A DNA stretch of 64,000 nucleotides from contig CALARU010000056.1 in assembly GCA_937888715.1 (NCBI GenBank), positions 1 to 64,000 on the forward strand. The letters run 5' to 3'. Position 1 is the first letter of the stretch. Every line of letters begins with the position of its first letter. Positions 44,287-54,320 of the stretch are shown here, one piece after another. Source of the DNA: an uncultured Planctomycetaceae bacterium. GTDB lineage: Bacteria; Planctomycetota; Planctomycetia; Gemmatales; Gemmataceae. Below the pieces are notes generated by a model that saw only the letters and a program-made list of their open reading frames with translations, was not told where the DNA came from and ran no database searches. Both the position numbers and the translations under genes were made by a program.

Positions 44287-45651
44287 ATGAAAGTTATCAG
44301 CAAGCTTCGAAGTCAGATGATTTTATGCATTTCAACTTTGGGCATTTTGCTTTGTTATGGAAGCCTACATGCCCAAACCAACTGGCCTCAGTTTCGGGGT
44401 GCCCAATCCAGAGGAATCAGTTCAGAAATCAATCTGCCCAGCAAATGGTCCGCTACTGAAAACATTGCCTGGAAATCGGATATCCCTGGTAGAGGTTGGT
44501 CATCACCCATCGTTTGGGGTAATCAAATTTTCGTTACCTCGGTTATCAATTCGGGTACTACTGAAGAGGCGAAGAAGGGTCTATACTTTGGGGGTGAACG
44601 CCCAAAACCACCGACCACAGTTCACCAATACAAAGTTTATTGCCTTGATTTATATACCGGCAAAATCATCTGGGAACGGCTCGCCCACGAAGGCATCCCC
44701 GAAACACCTATCCACATTAAAAGCAGTTACGCTTCCGAAACACCTGTAACTGATGGCGAAAGACTTTATTGCTACTTCGGCAACATGGGAGTTTTTTGCT
44801 ACGATTTTAAAGGTACACCAATTTGGAGCCAGAAGCTCAAACCAGAAAAGACCCGCTTTGGTTGGGGCACTGCTGCTTCCCCGGTGCTTCACAAAAACAA
44901 CCTTTACATTGTCAACGATAATGAAAGCGGTTCCTATCTTCTGGCATTGGATTGCAAGACAGGCAAAGAATCGTTAAGAATACCTCGCGATGAAAAAAGC
45001 AATTGGGCTACGCCTTACATATGGCAAAATAGCTTCCGCACAGAAATTGTGACTGCAGGTAGCGGAAAAGTTCGTTCCTATAGCTTGGAAGGCAAGCTCC
45101 TTTGGTCTCTCGAAAAAATGTCGAGTATCACCATTGCAACACCTTACGAACACAACGGTTTGCTTTACATTAGTTCTGGTTATGTGCTTGATCGATCAAA
45201 ACCCATTTATGCAATTAAACCCGGTGCAGAAGGGAACATCTCACTTAAACAAGGTGAAACATCCAATGAGTTTATAGCATGGAGCCAACCCAATGCAGGC
45301 CCTTACAACCCCACTTCCATCATCTACAAAAACTTTTTATATGTGCTTTACGATCGGGGTTTGGTTGCATGTTTTAACCCAGTGGATGGCAAAGAAATCT
45401 ACACAGCCCAACGCATTCCAAACGGTGGCTCCTTCACTTCCTCGCCTTGGGCCTATGATGACAAAATCTTCTTCTTGAACGAAGATGGCACCACTTTTGT
45501 TCTTAAAGCAGGGAAAGATTTTCAAATCCTGCACACCAATACTCTTACGCCAGAGGATATGGGCATGGCCTCACCCGCAATAGTTGGCGACAGGCTACTA
45601 CTCCGAACTTCATCAAAAATTTATTGCATCAAGAATAAAGACCTGAAGTAG
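44287..45651 (+). CDS. Secreted PQQ-like beta-propeller protein
   Basis: A 454-residue exported protein. A signal peptide ending near LHAQ is followed by WPQFRGAQSRGISSE, the usual opening of planctomycete PQQ-like propellers. Tryptophan-docking blades follow (IAWKSDIPGRGWSSPIVWG, YCLDLYTGKIIWER, ASPVLHKNNLYIVND). No quinoprotein active site is evident, so it is a BamB/PQQ-like scaffold or unknown enzyme. ATG 44287 is favoured, with GTGAGGAAC before it. It is 13 bases after matB and may be co-transcribed. Confidence 0.88.
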   Translation: MKVISKLRSQMILCISTLGILLCYGSLHAQTNWPQFRGAQSRGISSEINLPSKWSATENIAWKSDIPGRGWSSPIVWGNQIFVTSVINSGTTEEAKKGLYFGGERPKPPTTVHQYKVYCLDLYTGKIIWERLAHEGIPETPIHIKSSYASETPVTDGERLYCYFGNMGVFCYDFKGTPIWSQKLKPEKTRFGWGTAASPVLHKNNLYIVNDNESGSYLLALDCKTGKESLRIPRDEKSNWATPYIWQNSFRTEIVTAGSGKVRSYSLEGKLLWSLEKMSSITIATPYEHNGLLYISSGYVLDRSKPIYAIKPGAEGNISLKQGETSNEFIAWSQPNAGPYNPTSIIYKNFLYVLYDRGLVACFNPVDGKEIYTAQRIPNGGSFTSSPWAYDDKIFFLNEDGTTFVLKAGKDFQILHTNTLTPEDMGMASPAIVGDRLLLRTSSKIYCIKNKDLK

Positions 45652-45692
45652 TCTGGCGCCCATCTTTGGCAAATCGCCCCATCACCACCTCA

Positions 45693-46001
45693 TTAGCAGG
45701 GTTTAAGAATCTGCAACTGGATGGATTTGACATAATCTTTTACTTTAGGTCGAAAATCGATCATATGCTGAGCGTTGCGATGAACATTCAGCGCATCAAG
45801 ATCCGCCCACTTTTCAACAACAACAACAGTGTTTTCACCCAAGGTAAGTTGATCTGCGGCGCCGCTTGCAAGATCAACTGCGGGGCCATATTCTAGGCAA
45901 CCGTTCTCTGCTTTTACTAATGGAACGATCTTTTTCATTTCCACAACAAAAGCATCTCGGGTACCGGGGTTTAAATCAATTATTGCAATTACATGAATCA
46001 T
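45693..46001 (-). CDS. Antibiotic biosynthesis monooxygenase (ABM/YgiN-like)
   Basis: A 102-residue dimeric ferredoxin-like-fold protein (MIHVIAIIDLNPGTRDAFV, PLVKAENGCLEYGPAVD, VVVEKWADLDALNVHRNAQHM). Relatives include quinol monooxygenase and heme-degrading enzymes; the actual reaction is not predictable. AAGGA lies before ATG 46001. It converges with the PQQ-propeller gene and stands divergent from the sulfatase gene. Confidence 0.9.
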   Translation of the reverse strand: MIHVIAIIDLNPGTRDAFVVEMKKIVPLVKAENGCLEYGPAVDLASGAADQLTLGENTVVVVEKWADLDALNVHRNAQHMIDFRPKVKDYVKSIQLQILKPC

Positions 46002-46119
46002 AATTCTACATCCTTAAGTTTAAAAACTCTGCTGATATCAAAAACCCTTTGATATAAATATTAGTATATAGTGTTATTTATAGTAAGTAACAACTGTGCT
46101 ACTTTTACAAAGAATAACC

Positions 46120-47517
46120 ATGCGAATATTAATTCCCATCCTTTTTTTGCTGCTACCAACCATTGCTTCTGCAGCAGATCGCCCCAACATCATTTTCATG
46201 CTTGCAGATGATCAAGGATGGAATGGCTTATCCGTAGCAATGCACCCGACTGCAGCAGGGTCAAAGAGCGATATCTTTCACACGCCGAATCTTGAAAAAT
46301 TTGCAGGCCAAAGCATGAGGTTTAGTGCAGCCTATGCTCCTGCACCAGTTTGCTCGCCAACCAGAATCAGCCTACAAACAGGAAAAAGCCCAGCGCAGTT
46401 GCACTGGACAAAAGCTGCGCCTTCAGTGGAAGGCCAAAGACTCATCGAACCAAGAATCATTAAGGATATTTCTGCAAACGAAAAAACCATTGGCGAAATG
46501 CTGCGTGGTGCGGGCTATGCGACTGCACATTTTGGAAAATGGCATATTCGCGGTGGTGGCCCTGGCCAGCATGGTTATGACGAACACGATGGAGACACAG
46601 GCAACGAGCAGGCTTTAAAGTTCCTCGATCCTAATCCTGTTGACATTTTTGGTATGGCAAAGAAAGCCGCTACCTTCATGAAGAAAATCAAACAAGCCAA
46701 AAAGCCTTTCTTCATTCAACTTTCTTGGAATGCTTTGCATGGCGAAGAAAATGCACTCAAAGCAACGCTTGCCAAATATGAGAAACTTGGCAACAGAAGA
46801 AGTGCCGAACGAGCAGCCATTACTGAGGATCTCGATACCGGAGTTGGTATGGTTTTAAAATCCGTGCATGACCTTGGGCTCTCCGAAAATACATTCATTA
46901 TTTATATGTCTGATAATGGCAGCGGAGGTGGCCGGGGCGCACTATCTGGTGGCAAGGGCGATGTATATGAGGGTGGAATTCGCGTGCCACTTATCATCAG
47001 GGGGCCTGGTGTAAAAGCAAACTCCTGGTGTCACACACGAGTTGTTGGATACGATCTATTTCCAACTTTTTGCGAATGGGCGGGCATCACCGCAAGCATA
47101 CTACCCAAAGAATTAGAAGGTGGAAGCATTGCCTCTTTGTTATCAAATGATGGACAAGGCAAGGTCACTAGACTTAGGGATTCATTGGTTTTCCATTTCC
47201 CTCATTATCAGGGTGATACCCCGCACTCTGCAATCATCAAGGGAGACATGAAACTCATCAAATTCTACGAAGACAACAAACTCCTACTTTTCGATCTCTC
47301 AAAGGACCTTAGGGAAAGCAATAATCTTGTGACAAAAATGCCAGATGAAACAAACAGCCTGCACAAGGCTCTAAATGAATACCTAACTGCAATTCAAGCA
47401 CAATTGCCAACACCAAACCCAAAATATGATCCGAATCAAAAGCCAATGCTTCTTAAAAAAGGTAGTAATAAAGGCGGCCTCGACTCTGGCATACAAAAAG
47501 GAAAGATGGGCTCCTAA
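46120..47517 (+). CDS. Secreted formylglycine-dependent sulfatase
   Basis: A 465-residue type I sulfatase. A signal peptide ends near TIASAAD. NIIFMLADDQGWN supplies the metal-binding Asp pair, and the C-S-P-T-R motif has the Cys converted to formylglycine at residue 78. It also shows GYATAHFGKWHI, YMSDNGSGGG and YEGGIRVPLIIRGPG. ATG 46120 is preferred over a GTG further upstream. It would remove sulfate from a polysaccharide or small sulfate ester; the natural substrate is unknown. Activation needs a real FGE elsewhere, because the SUMF1-like gene in this window lacks the key cysteines. Confidence 0.93.
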   Translation: MRILIPILFLLLPTIASAADRPNIIFMLADDQGWNGLSVAMHPTAAGSKSDIFHTPNLEKFAGQSMRFSAAYAPAPVCSPTRISLQTGKSPAQLHWTKAAPSVEGQRLIEPRIIKDISANEKTIGEMLRGAGYATAHFGKWHIRGGGPGQHGYDEHDGDTGNEQALKFLDPNPVDIFGMAKKAATFMKKIKQAKKPFFIQLSWNALHGEENALKATLAKYEKLGNRRSAERAAITEDLDTGVGMVLKSVHDLGLSENTFIIYMSDNGSGGGRGALSGGKGDVYEGGIRVPLIIRGPGVKANSWCHTRVVGYDLFPTFCEWAGITASILPKELEGGSIASLLSNDGQGKVTRLRDSLVFHFPHYQGDTPHSAIIKGDMKLIKFYEDNKLLLFDLSKDLRESNNLVTKMPDETNSLHKALNEYLTAIQAQLPTPNPKYDPNQKPMLLKKGSNKGGLDSGIQKGKMGS

Positions 47518-47705
47518 TAAACTTGCACCAAAGTTTATAGGTACTGTGGTGCCTCAATAGCTGATACAGATGAAAACAAATTGTTCTTTTGGTATTCAAT
47601 CAAGATCAAGTTTTTTACCTTTCACACTACTATTTCAAAGGGTAATATCACATGGTAGATAATTACTATTACAAGAATCACACCTGCTAGATTGAGATTT
47701 ATTCA

Positions 47706-48980
47706 ATGAAACTTGCCACTGGTACAACGGTAATTTCCAACGGTACCCTTTTCGTTGGAACCGATTCACCTCCAATTCCAAATGCTGCTGTGGTAATCAA
47801 GGATGGAAAAATAGTTTTTGCAGGCCCAGAAAAAAGCGCACCAACAATTGAACCAGATGCTGAAAAAATTGATGCCCTAGGCGGCACCATTCTACCTGGA
47901 TTGGTTGAGGCGCATTTTCACGCAACTTATTTTGATGTAGCTGCACTTGAAGATTTAGATATCAAGTATCCAGTTGAGTATGTAACTCTTCTTGCTGCTG
48001 CCAATGCAAAGTTAGCCTTAGAATGTGGTTACACAGCGGCACGCAGCGGGGGAAGCCTTTTCAATATTGATGTATGGTTAAAAAAAGCTATTGAATGTGG
48101 AATTTCCAGCGGCCCAAGACTTGTTGCAAGTGGCAGGGAAATTTGTGGTGTAGGCGGACTCATGGATTGGAATCCAGACTTTCGCAAGATTGGTATGGAT
48201 GGCTTGGTTCTTTTGATCAACGGTGCTGATGAAGCTCGGGCAGCAGTTCGCAAACTTGTAAAAGACGGTGTTGAATGGGTAAAAACCTACCCCACCGGCG
48301 ATGCAGCTTCACCTGATCTCAACGATCATCATACGCTTTGTATGACCTTCGAAGAAATGAACGCAGTAGTTGCAACCGCCCACAACCATGGGCTAAAAGT
48401 CACTGGCCATTGCAGAGCAAATGCAGGAATCAAAAACGCCCTTCGTGCTGGGTATGATGCAATTGAACACGGAACCTTTATGGATAATGAAGCGCTGGAT
48501 CTTCTGCTTAAGCGCGATGTGCCGTGTGTTCCAGCCCTCTACTTTGAATACGCAAGTATTGAGCATGGTCCAAAATATGGCATGTCAAAAAGTGTAATTG
48601 ATGGTCATAAAGAAACTTTGGAAGCTGGTGCAGAAAGTGCAAAAATGATTCTCAAGGCAGGTGGAAGATTAGGCATGGGCGGGGATTATGGTTTTGCATG
48701 GAATCCACACGGAGATTACGCCAGAGAATTAACCTTCTTTGTGAACTATGTTGGCCTTAACTCGCACACCGTCTTGCAATGTGCAACCCGAACCGGGGCA
48801 GAAATCATGGGCCTCGCAAATGAAATTGGTACCGTTGAAGTAGGCAAACTTGCAGACATTCTTATTGTGGATGGGGATGTACTTAAAGACATTTCGATTC
48901 TAGAAAACAAAAGCAAATTTGTTGCAGTCATTCAAGGCGGCGTGATCAAAGCTGGCCGATTGGCAGTTAACAAAGTTTGA
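47706..48980 (+). CDS. Metal-dependent amidohydrolase
   Basis: A 424-residue cytoplasmic-looking amidohydrolase with a composite beta-domain and TIM barrel. Metal ligands are His70 and His72 (EAHFHA), VKTYPTGD, the GHCRA and EHGTF histidines, and Asp in GMGGDYG. The C-terminal GKLADILIVDGDVL is typical. It resembles imidazolonepropionase-like or Xaa-Pro dipeptidase-like amidohydrolases. No signal peptide. The substrate is unknown. It is separated by 188 bases from the sulfatase gene and is followed by the DUF1552 gene after 40. Confidence 0.9.
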   Translation: MKLATGTTVISNGTLFVGTDSPPIPNAAVVIKDGKIVFAGPEKSAPTIEPDAEKIDALGGTILPGLVEAHFHATYFDVAALEDLDIKYPVEYVTLLAAANAKLALECGYTAARSGGSLFNIDVWLKKAIECGISSGPRLVASGREICGVGGLMDWNPDFRKIGMDGLVLLINGADEARAAVRKLVKDGVEWVKTYPTGDAASPDLNDHHTLCMTFEEMNAVVATAHNHGLKVTGHCRANAGIKNALRAGYDAIEHGTFMDNEALDLLLKRDVPCVPALYFEYASIEHGPKYGMSKSVIDGHKETLEAGAESAKMILKAGGRLGMGGDYGFAWNPHGDYARELTFFVNYVGLNSHTVLQCATRTGAEIMGLANEIGTVEVGKLADILIVDGDVLKDISILENKSKFVAVIQGGVIKAGRLAVNKV

Positions 48981-49020
48981 TAAAACCCTAACGGCTGAAC
49001 TAACAAAAGTGAGTCAAATA

Positions 49021-50289
49021 ATGCAAAACAAAGTTATTAACAGGCGTCGATTTCTCGAATCCAGTTCCGTGGTACTCGCTCTTCCTTGGCTGGAAAGCCT
49101 GGCACTTGCAAATGAAACTGCGCCTCCCAAAAGAATGGTCAATATTTGCACCAGTTTCGGACTCTATGGCCCATCATTCTTTCCTGAGAAATCAGGAAAA
49201 GATTATGAAACTAGTGAGTACCTTAAATCCTTCGAGGATCTGCGCCAGCATTTCACTGTGTTTTCAGGTATCTCCCACCCTGAAATCGGTGGCGATCATG
49301 CTTCAGAATCCTGCTTTCTTACCAGTGCTAAGCACCCGACCAAAGGTGGGTTTCGTAATACTGTCTCGCTGGATTATGTTGCAGCCAAGCATGTTGGAGG
49401 CGCAACACGCTTCCCCCTACTTTCTCTTTCCACTTTAGAAGCAAGCCCTCTTACCCATACGCCCAGTGGTGCAGGCGTTCCCGCTCTAAGCAGGCCTTCT
49501 GATATTTTCGCCCGAATGTTCTTGGCAGGTAACAAAAACGAAGTTCAAAAAGAGTTAGACCGGCTCAAACACGGACAGAGTGTGCTCGATCGCATGGGGG
49601 ATAGGTTTATCGAACTTAAAAAATCACTTAGCCAAAGCGATCAACAACAAATTGCGGACTACACCGAAGCTGTTCGAGACATGGAAAAACAGCTCAAAGC
49701 AGATGAAGCTTGGGTGAATCGACCAAAACCAAAAATGGATGAGCCACAACCATCAGAACAATACCCTAGCCCATTTGCGGATCGCAGTGACAGCATAGGC
49801 CGTGCCAAGGTTATGCTCAATTTAATCCGCTTGGCACTTAAGAGTGATTCAACCCGGGTTATCTCTTTATTTATTCGTGGCATGGATGAAAAACCTCCTA
49901 TCCCAGGCGTAACAGAAGGGCATCATGGGCTTTCGCATCACGGCCGTAATCCCGCAAAGATTGAGCAACTCAAAATTGTAGAGCGCTTGGAAATACAAGT
50001 GTTTCACGACTTCCTTGCTTCTTTGCGTGATACCAAAGAAGGAGCAGGAACTCTTTTAGATAATACACAAGTCCTTATAGGAAGCAATTTAGGAGATGCC
50101 AGCGGCCATGGAACCTCCAATCTTCCAATCCTTTTGGCGGGCGGGGGATTCAAGCATGGCCAGCACATCGCAGGCGACACGAAAAACAACACACCATTGG
50201 GTAAACTTTTTGTCAGTATGCTTCAACGATTCGGCATGGAAACAAACAGTTTTGGATCTGGCACAGGAACAATCACAGGCTTAGTTTAA
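49021..50289 (+). CDS. DUF1552 protein with Tat-type leader
   Basis: A 422-residue exported protein with NRRRFLESSSVVLALPWLE, a twin-arginine-like signal, followed by the DUF1552 core (RMVNICTSFGLYGPSFFP, GDHASESCFLT, STRVISLFIRGMDE, GHHGLSHHG, IGSNLGDASGHGTSNLP). The fold is related to alkaline-phosphatase-like proteins. These genes regularly sit beside DUF1592-type genes, as here, 58 bases upstream. The molecular function is not established. ATG 49021 is chosen over GTG 49009, since the twin-arginine region follows it directly. Confidence 0.92.
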   Translation: MQNKVINRRRFLESSSVVLALPWLESLALANETAPPKRMVNICTSFGLYGPSFFPEKSGKDYETSEYLKSFEDLRQHFTVFSGISHPEIGGDHASESCFLTSAKHPTKGGFRNTVSLDYVAAKHVGGATRFPLLSLSTLEASPLTHTPSGAGVPALSRPSDIFARMFLAGNKNEVQKELDRLKHGQSVLDRMGDRFIELKKSLSQSDQQQIADYTEAVRDMEKQLKADEAWVNRPKPKMDEPQPSEQYPSPFADRSDSIGRAKVMLNLIRLALKSDSTRVISLFIRGMDEKPPIPGVTEGHHGLSHHGRNPAKIEQLKIVERLEIQVFHDFLASLRDTKEGAGTLLDNTQVLIGSNLGDASGHGTSNLPILLAGGGFKHGQHIAGDTKNNTPLGKLFVSMLQRFGMETNSFGSGTGTITGLV

Positions 50290-50347
50290 AACTTTAATCC
50301 CGCTAGATGGTTTTTATAACAACAATGCTCACTACCCTAAACAGATC

Positions 50348-52792
50348 ATGAACATGAAAACTTTTTGCTTTGTCATTGTACTAGGATTGCATTTTATCCT
50401 TCCAGCATTTACACATGCTGATGATGCTGCAACTGCATTTAAATCCCGGGTTATGCCTGTGCTTAATGCGCATTGCACTAAATGCCATGGAGAAGAAAAA
50501 CAGAAGGGGAAAGTTAATCTTTCTGGTGTTCGCACACTTGAACAATTTAGTGCAGATTCAAAATTATGGTTCCGGGTTTTAGAGCAAATCGAATCAGGAA
50601 CGATGCCACCCAAAGGTGAAAAACCTCTTTCAACTTCGGAAAAACAAGCCCTTGCTTCATGGACAAATGTTGAGCTCGTTGACTGGCTTTCAAGTGTTGA
50701 ACTAAAAGAAGGACGAAGCAAATTCAGACGCCTCAATCGCAATGAATATGCCAACACCATTCATGATTTATTTGGTTTTCGACCAGCAGTAGTTCGAAAT
50801 CTTCCAATTGATGGCAGAGTAGATGGTTACGATAAAGTAAGTACAGCACTACCTTTTTCTTCTGCTAGTGCAGCAGGTTTTGTCAAAATCACAGAAGATA
50901 CTCTTGACCGGGTAATGAGGCCCTATCCGAAATCAGGCGAAACAAAATATCGCCTGTGGGCAGGTGCTAGCGAGCAATCCGCAGGCCATATTCTCGAGCT
51001 CGAAGATGGCACCATGGTTTCCTTTAACACCGACACAACATCTGGGCCATTACGATTAAAAAACAAAGAGGGCAAACTTCAAGGTGCGCCGGGAACTCGC
51101 ATTCCTGGAATTCACAAACTTCGCATTTCTGTTTATGCCTATCAAACCGATAAGCCTATGGTTTTCGGAATTTATGCAGGTCACACCGGGGCTTATCCAC
51201 AGATGATTGATCTTGTGAAAATTCTTGAAGCCCCGCCTGGTAAACCAGGTATTATCGAAACTGAAATATACCTTCGAACCAGCGAAAACAATGATGTTGC
51301 AGAAGTCTCTGATGGTTTCAGACTGATTCCTTTTGGCTTAGGGGTTCAGGTGCCAAAGAATACCTTGGCCAAAAATTGCAAAGGCCCAGGGCTAGCGGTT
51401 CAATGGGTGGATATCGAAGAACCCGAACTTCCTCTTTTAGGAAACCGCTGGCTTAATGCAGATCTTCCACCCAATATGCTTGAAGCCTTTTTACGCCCAA
51501 ATACCACTTTAAAATTATCGAAACTAAGCCGTGAGGAAGTTATTGCAACAATGCAAAAAACTTTTAAACGAGTGAGCATTCGCCTTTTCCGCAGAGAACT
51601 TAACGAAAAAGAATTGATCTTGATCACTGATAATTTCGCCAAGGAAATCGATGCAGGAGTGTTTTTAGCAACCGCCCTAAGGAATCAAATCTCAGCCTTA
51701 ATGACTGCCCCAGATTTTCTATGCATCGTCGAACAACCAGGAAGATTAACCAACTTCGCACTTGCTTCGCGCCTTTCCTACTTCCTTTGGAATTCTACTC
51801 CCGATGAAGAGCTACTAGAAATTGCCCGCCTAGGAAAACTAACCGATTCAGCAGTGTTAAAAACCCAGACAGACCGCCTTCTAAAAGATCCCAAATCGCA
51901 ACGATTCATCAACGACTTCGCAGACCAATGGCTGGGGCTTCGAAGTATCAACGACACAACACCCGACACTGATCTTTACCCCGAATATGATGACTTGCTC
52001 AAAATTTCCAGCGTGATGGAAACGCAACAAACTCTCAAGCACATGATTGATAAAAACTTGAGTGTACGAGATTTTGTTGCGCCTAAGTGGGCCCTCGTCA
52101 ACGAACGACTTGCAAAACATTATTCAATGCCCGAAGCAAAAGGCTTCGCTCTTCAAGAAGTAAAACTTCAGCCAGACTCTTCATTTGGTGGCATCTGGAC
52201 GCATGCATCAACAATGAAAGTCACAGCAAATGGCACATCAACTTCGCCTGTAAAAAGAGGCGTTTGGGTAGCTGAGCGTTTATTGGGCACACCCATTCCG
52301 CCACCTCCACCCAATATCGACCCCATCGATCCTGATACTCGAGGGGCAAAAACTTTGCGTGAGCAATTAGCTTTACATAGCGGCAAAGGTTCTTGCGCAG
52401 CCTGTCATGCCAAGTTCGACCCTTATGGATTTGCGTTAGAAAGTTTTGATGTAATGGGAAATCTCCGCACAAATTATCGAACGGCTGACGCTGCAGCCAT
52501 CAAGGGTAAAAGCAAGTGGAAAGACGGGCCGCCCGTTGATTCAACCGGTATCTCACCAGAGGGTGCGGCTTTTTCAGGTATTAAACAGCTTAGAGAGATA
52601 TTAGCCAAAAATCCTGAGCAACTTGCACAGGGTGTTACACGCAATTTGGTCACTTATTCCACGGGATCACCTGCTTCTCAATTAGACCAAAAAGCAATCG
52701 AAGCTATTGTAAAAAATTCCCAATCTGATGATTATGGGTTACGCTCTATAATCCATGGAGTGATTCAAAGTGATTTGTTTCGTTCAAAATAA
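50348..52792 (+). CDS. DUF1587/1592/1588/1585 cytochrome-c-like planctomycete protein
   Basis: An 814-residue exported protein. A signal peptide is followed by a cytochrome-like c-type heme site (Cys43-x2-Cys46-His47) with MPPKGEKPLS, then DUF1587 (FRRLNRNEYANTIHDLFG), a carbohydrate-binding-like beta domain, and DUF1595/1592 (RLFRRELNEKE, LASRLSYFLWNSTPDEEL). It ends with DUF1588/1585 and a second C-x-x-C-H (SCAACHAKFDPYGFALE). Partner of the DUF1552 protein. The pair is thought to act in the periplasm, perhaps in an electron-transfer reaction, but the substrate is unknown. Confidence 0.94.
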   Translation: MNMKTFCFVIVLGLHFILPAFTHADDAATAFKSRVMPVLNAHCTKCHGEEKQKGKVNLSGVRTLEQFSADSKLWFRVLEQIESGTMPPKGEKPLSTSEKQALASWTNVELVDWLSSVELKEGRSKFRRLNRNEYANTIHDLFGFRPAVVRNLPIDGRVDGYDKVSTALPFSSASAAGFVKITEDTLDRVMRPYPKSGETKYRLWAGASEQSAGHILELEDGTMVSFNTDTTSGPLRLKNKEGKLQGAPGTRIPGIHKLRISVYAYQTDKPMVFGIYAGHTGAYPQMIDLVKILEAPPGKPGIIETEIYLRTSENNDVAEVSDGFRLIPFGLGVQVPKNTLAKNCKGPGLAVQWVDIEEPELPLLGNRWLNADLPPNMLEAFLRPNTTLKLSKLSREEVIATMQKTFKRVSIRLFRRELNEKELILITDNFAKEIDAGVFLATALRNQISALMTAPDFLCIVEQPGRLTNFALASRLSYFLWNSTPDEELLEIARLGKLTDSAVLKTQTDRLLKDPKSQRFINDFADQWLGLRSINDTTPDTDLYPEYDDLLKISSVMETQQTLKHMIDKNLSVRDFVAPKWALVNERLAKHYSMPEAKGFALQEVKLQPDSSFGGIWTHASTMKVTANGTSTSPVKRGVWVAERLLGTPIPPPPPNIDPIDPDTRGAKTLREQLALHSGKGSCAACHAKFDPYGFALESFDVMGNLRTNYRTADAAAIKGKSKWKDGPPVDSTGISPEGAAFSGIKQLREILAKNPEQLAQGVTRNLVTYSTGSPASQLDQKAIEAIVKNSQSDDYGLRSIIHGVIQSDLFRSK

Positions 52793-52839
52793 ACAATTGA
52801 ACTTATAGTTATTTTAGTTGCAAAAGACACCTGCTCCTT

Positions 52840-54318
52840 TTATTTCTTCACTTTCTTTGGAGCCCCAGATTCATTGGGATTCTTATCAAATTTATCAGGG
52901 GTGAACGGTGTAGAGTAATCCTTACCCGCCTGACTTGACTTGCAAGATTCTCGAAACTCAACCAATTTAACCTTCATTGCTTTCACAATCTCGGGGAATT
53001 GTAATGCGATATTTTTAGTTTCGCTCTTATCATTCAATAAATCAAACAATAGGTCTGTGGCCCCTTTCCCATCCATATCAGTAAGCAATTTATACTGATT
53101 ATCAACAAGGGCCATTCGTGGAGAACCGCGTGAAGCGTTTGATCCAGTTCCACCGAGAGTTTCAAATGGAATAGCAACGGGTCGCTGTTTTAGTTTCCCC
53201 TCAAATACTGGCAATAGACTGATACCATCCATGGGCCTTGCCTCACCCTTCATCTTGAACCCCACAGCATCAAGCGTGGTTGGAAAATAATCAAGAGTGC
53301 TAGAAGGAAATGCAGTGGTACCGGGGCTTATTTTTGCTGGCCATTCAATCAAACTAGGCACACGAATTCCACCTTCATAAAGACTACGCTTACGACCACG
53401 AAAAGGCCCTGCAGAACCTCTGGTAGTGCCTTTATCCCCGGAATCTCCTTCAGGGCCATTGTCGCTTGTGAAACAAAGCATGGTGTTATCAGCAACCCCA
53501 AGATCGCGTAGCTCTTTTCGTAATCTACCTACTTGAAGATCAAGTGCAGATACTACGCCGTAGTAATTTTTCTCGCCCTCAGAAAAGTTTGGGTACATGT
53601 TCAAAAACTCTGGCCCAGCTACAACTGGTTCATGGGGCGCATGAAACCAAATCACCGCTAAAAAAGGAGTCTTATCACTTGCAGCTTTGCGAATAAAAGG
53701 AATCGCACGATCCATCAGTACTCTAGAATCACAGCCATCTGTGTTTTCTACCTCTATTTTGCCGTTATGATAATAAGGGTTCACCGTATTATTTTTGATA
53801 GGGTCCCAAGTCTTAACGGAGTACTCAGTAGAAAACCATTCCTTAAAACCATTAACCCCGGGAGTAGAAAAGTTACGCTCCGCATTCCGGCCTTTACCCT
53901 TTCCAGAAGCACTAGGGTCAAGCGTACCAAGATGCCATTTACCAAAATGGCCTGTCGTATAACCTTGAGCTTTAAGAACTTCTGCAAGTGTAACTTCTTC
54001 TTTACGCATATGCCCCTGATTGGCATACCAGATTCCATAGCGATAAGGATGGCGACCTGTGATGCAACTGCCCCGGGTAGGAGAACAAACAGGGGCGCCA
54101 GAATAAAACCTTTCGAAGCGCAAACTATTTTTCGCCATCGCATCAAGGTGGGGCGTTTTGATGATTTTATTACCATTGAACCCAGGATCACCCCATCCTA
54201 AATCATCCGCCATACACAGGATGATATTTGGCTTGGAAGAGCTTGCAGTTTGTTGCGAAAAAAGGTTTGGAGTAGAAACCAAGATAAATGCAAACAAGGA
54301 AAAAACAAAAACTTTCAT
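52840..54318 (-). CDS. Secreted formylglycine-dependent sulfatase
   Basis: A 492-residue type I sulfatase. A signal peptide ends near TPNLFSQQ, NIILCMADDLGWGDPG gives the metal Asp pair, and C-S-P-T-R-G-S has the formylglycine Cys at residue 78. It also shows TTGHFGKWHLG, CFTSDNGPEG and YEGGIRVPSLIEWP. AAGG lies before ATG. It starts two bases after the stop of the GH29-like gene, so the two are co-transcribed and probably act on the same sulfated glycan, which the context suggests could be a sulfated fucan. Confidence 0.93.
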   Translation of the reverse strand: MKVFVFSLFAFILVSTPNLFSQQTASSSKPNIILCMADDLGWGDPGFNGNKIIKTPHLDAMAKNSLRFERFYSGAPVCSPTRGSCITGRHPYRYGIWYANQGHMRKEEVTLAEVLKAQGYTTGHFGKWHLGTLDPSASGKGKGRNAERNFSTPGVNGFKEWFSTEYSVKTWDPIKNNTVNPYYHNGKIEVENTDGCDSRVLMDRAIPFIRKAASDKTPFLAVIWFHAPHEPVVAGPEFLNMYPNFSEGEKNYYGVVSALDLQVGRLRKELRDLGVADNTMLCFTSDNGPEGDSGDKGTTRGSAGPFRGRKRSLYEGGIRVPSLIEWPAKISPGTTAFPSSTLDYFPTTLDAVGFKMKGEARPMDGISLLPVFEGKLKQRPVAIPFETLGGTGSNASRGSPRMALVDNQYKLLTDMDGKGATDLLFDLLNDKSETKNIALQFPEIVKAMKVKLVEFRESCKSSQAGKDYSTPFTPDKFDKNPNESGAPKKVKK

Positions 54319-54320
54319 AG

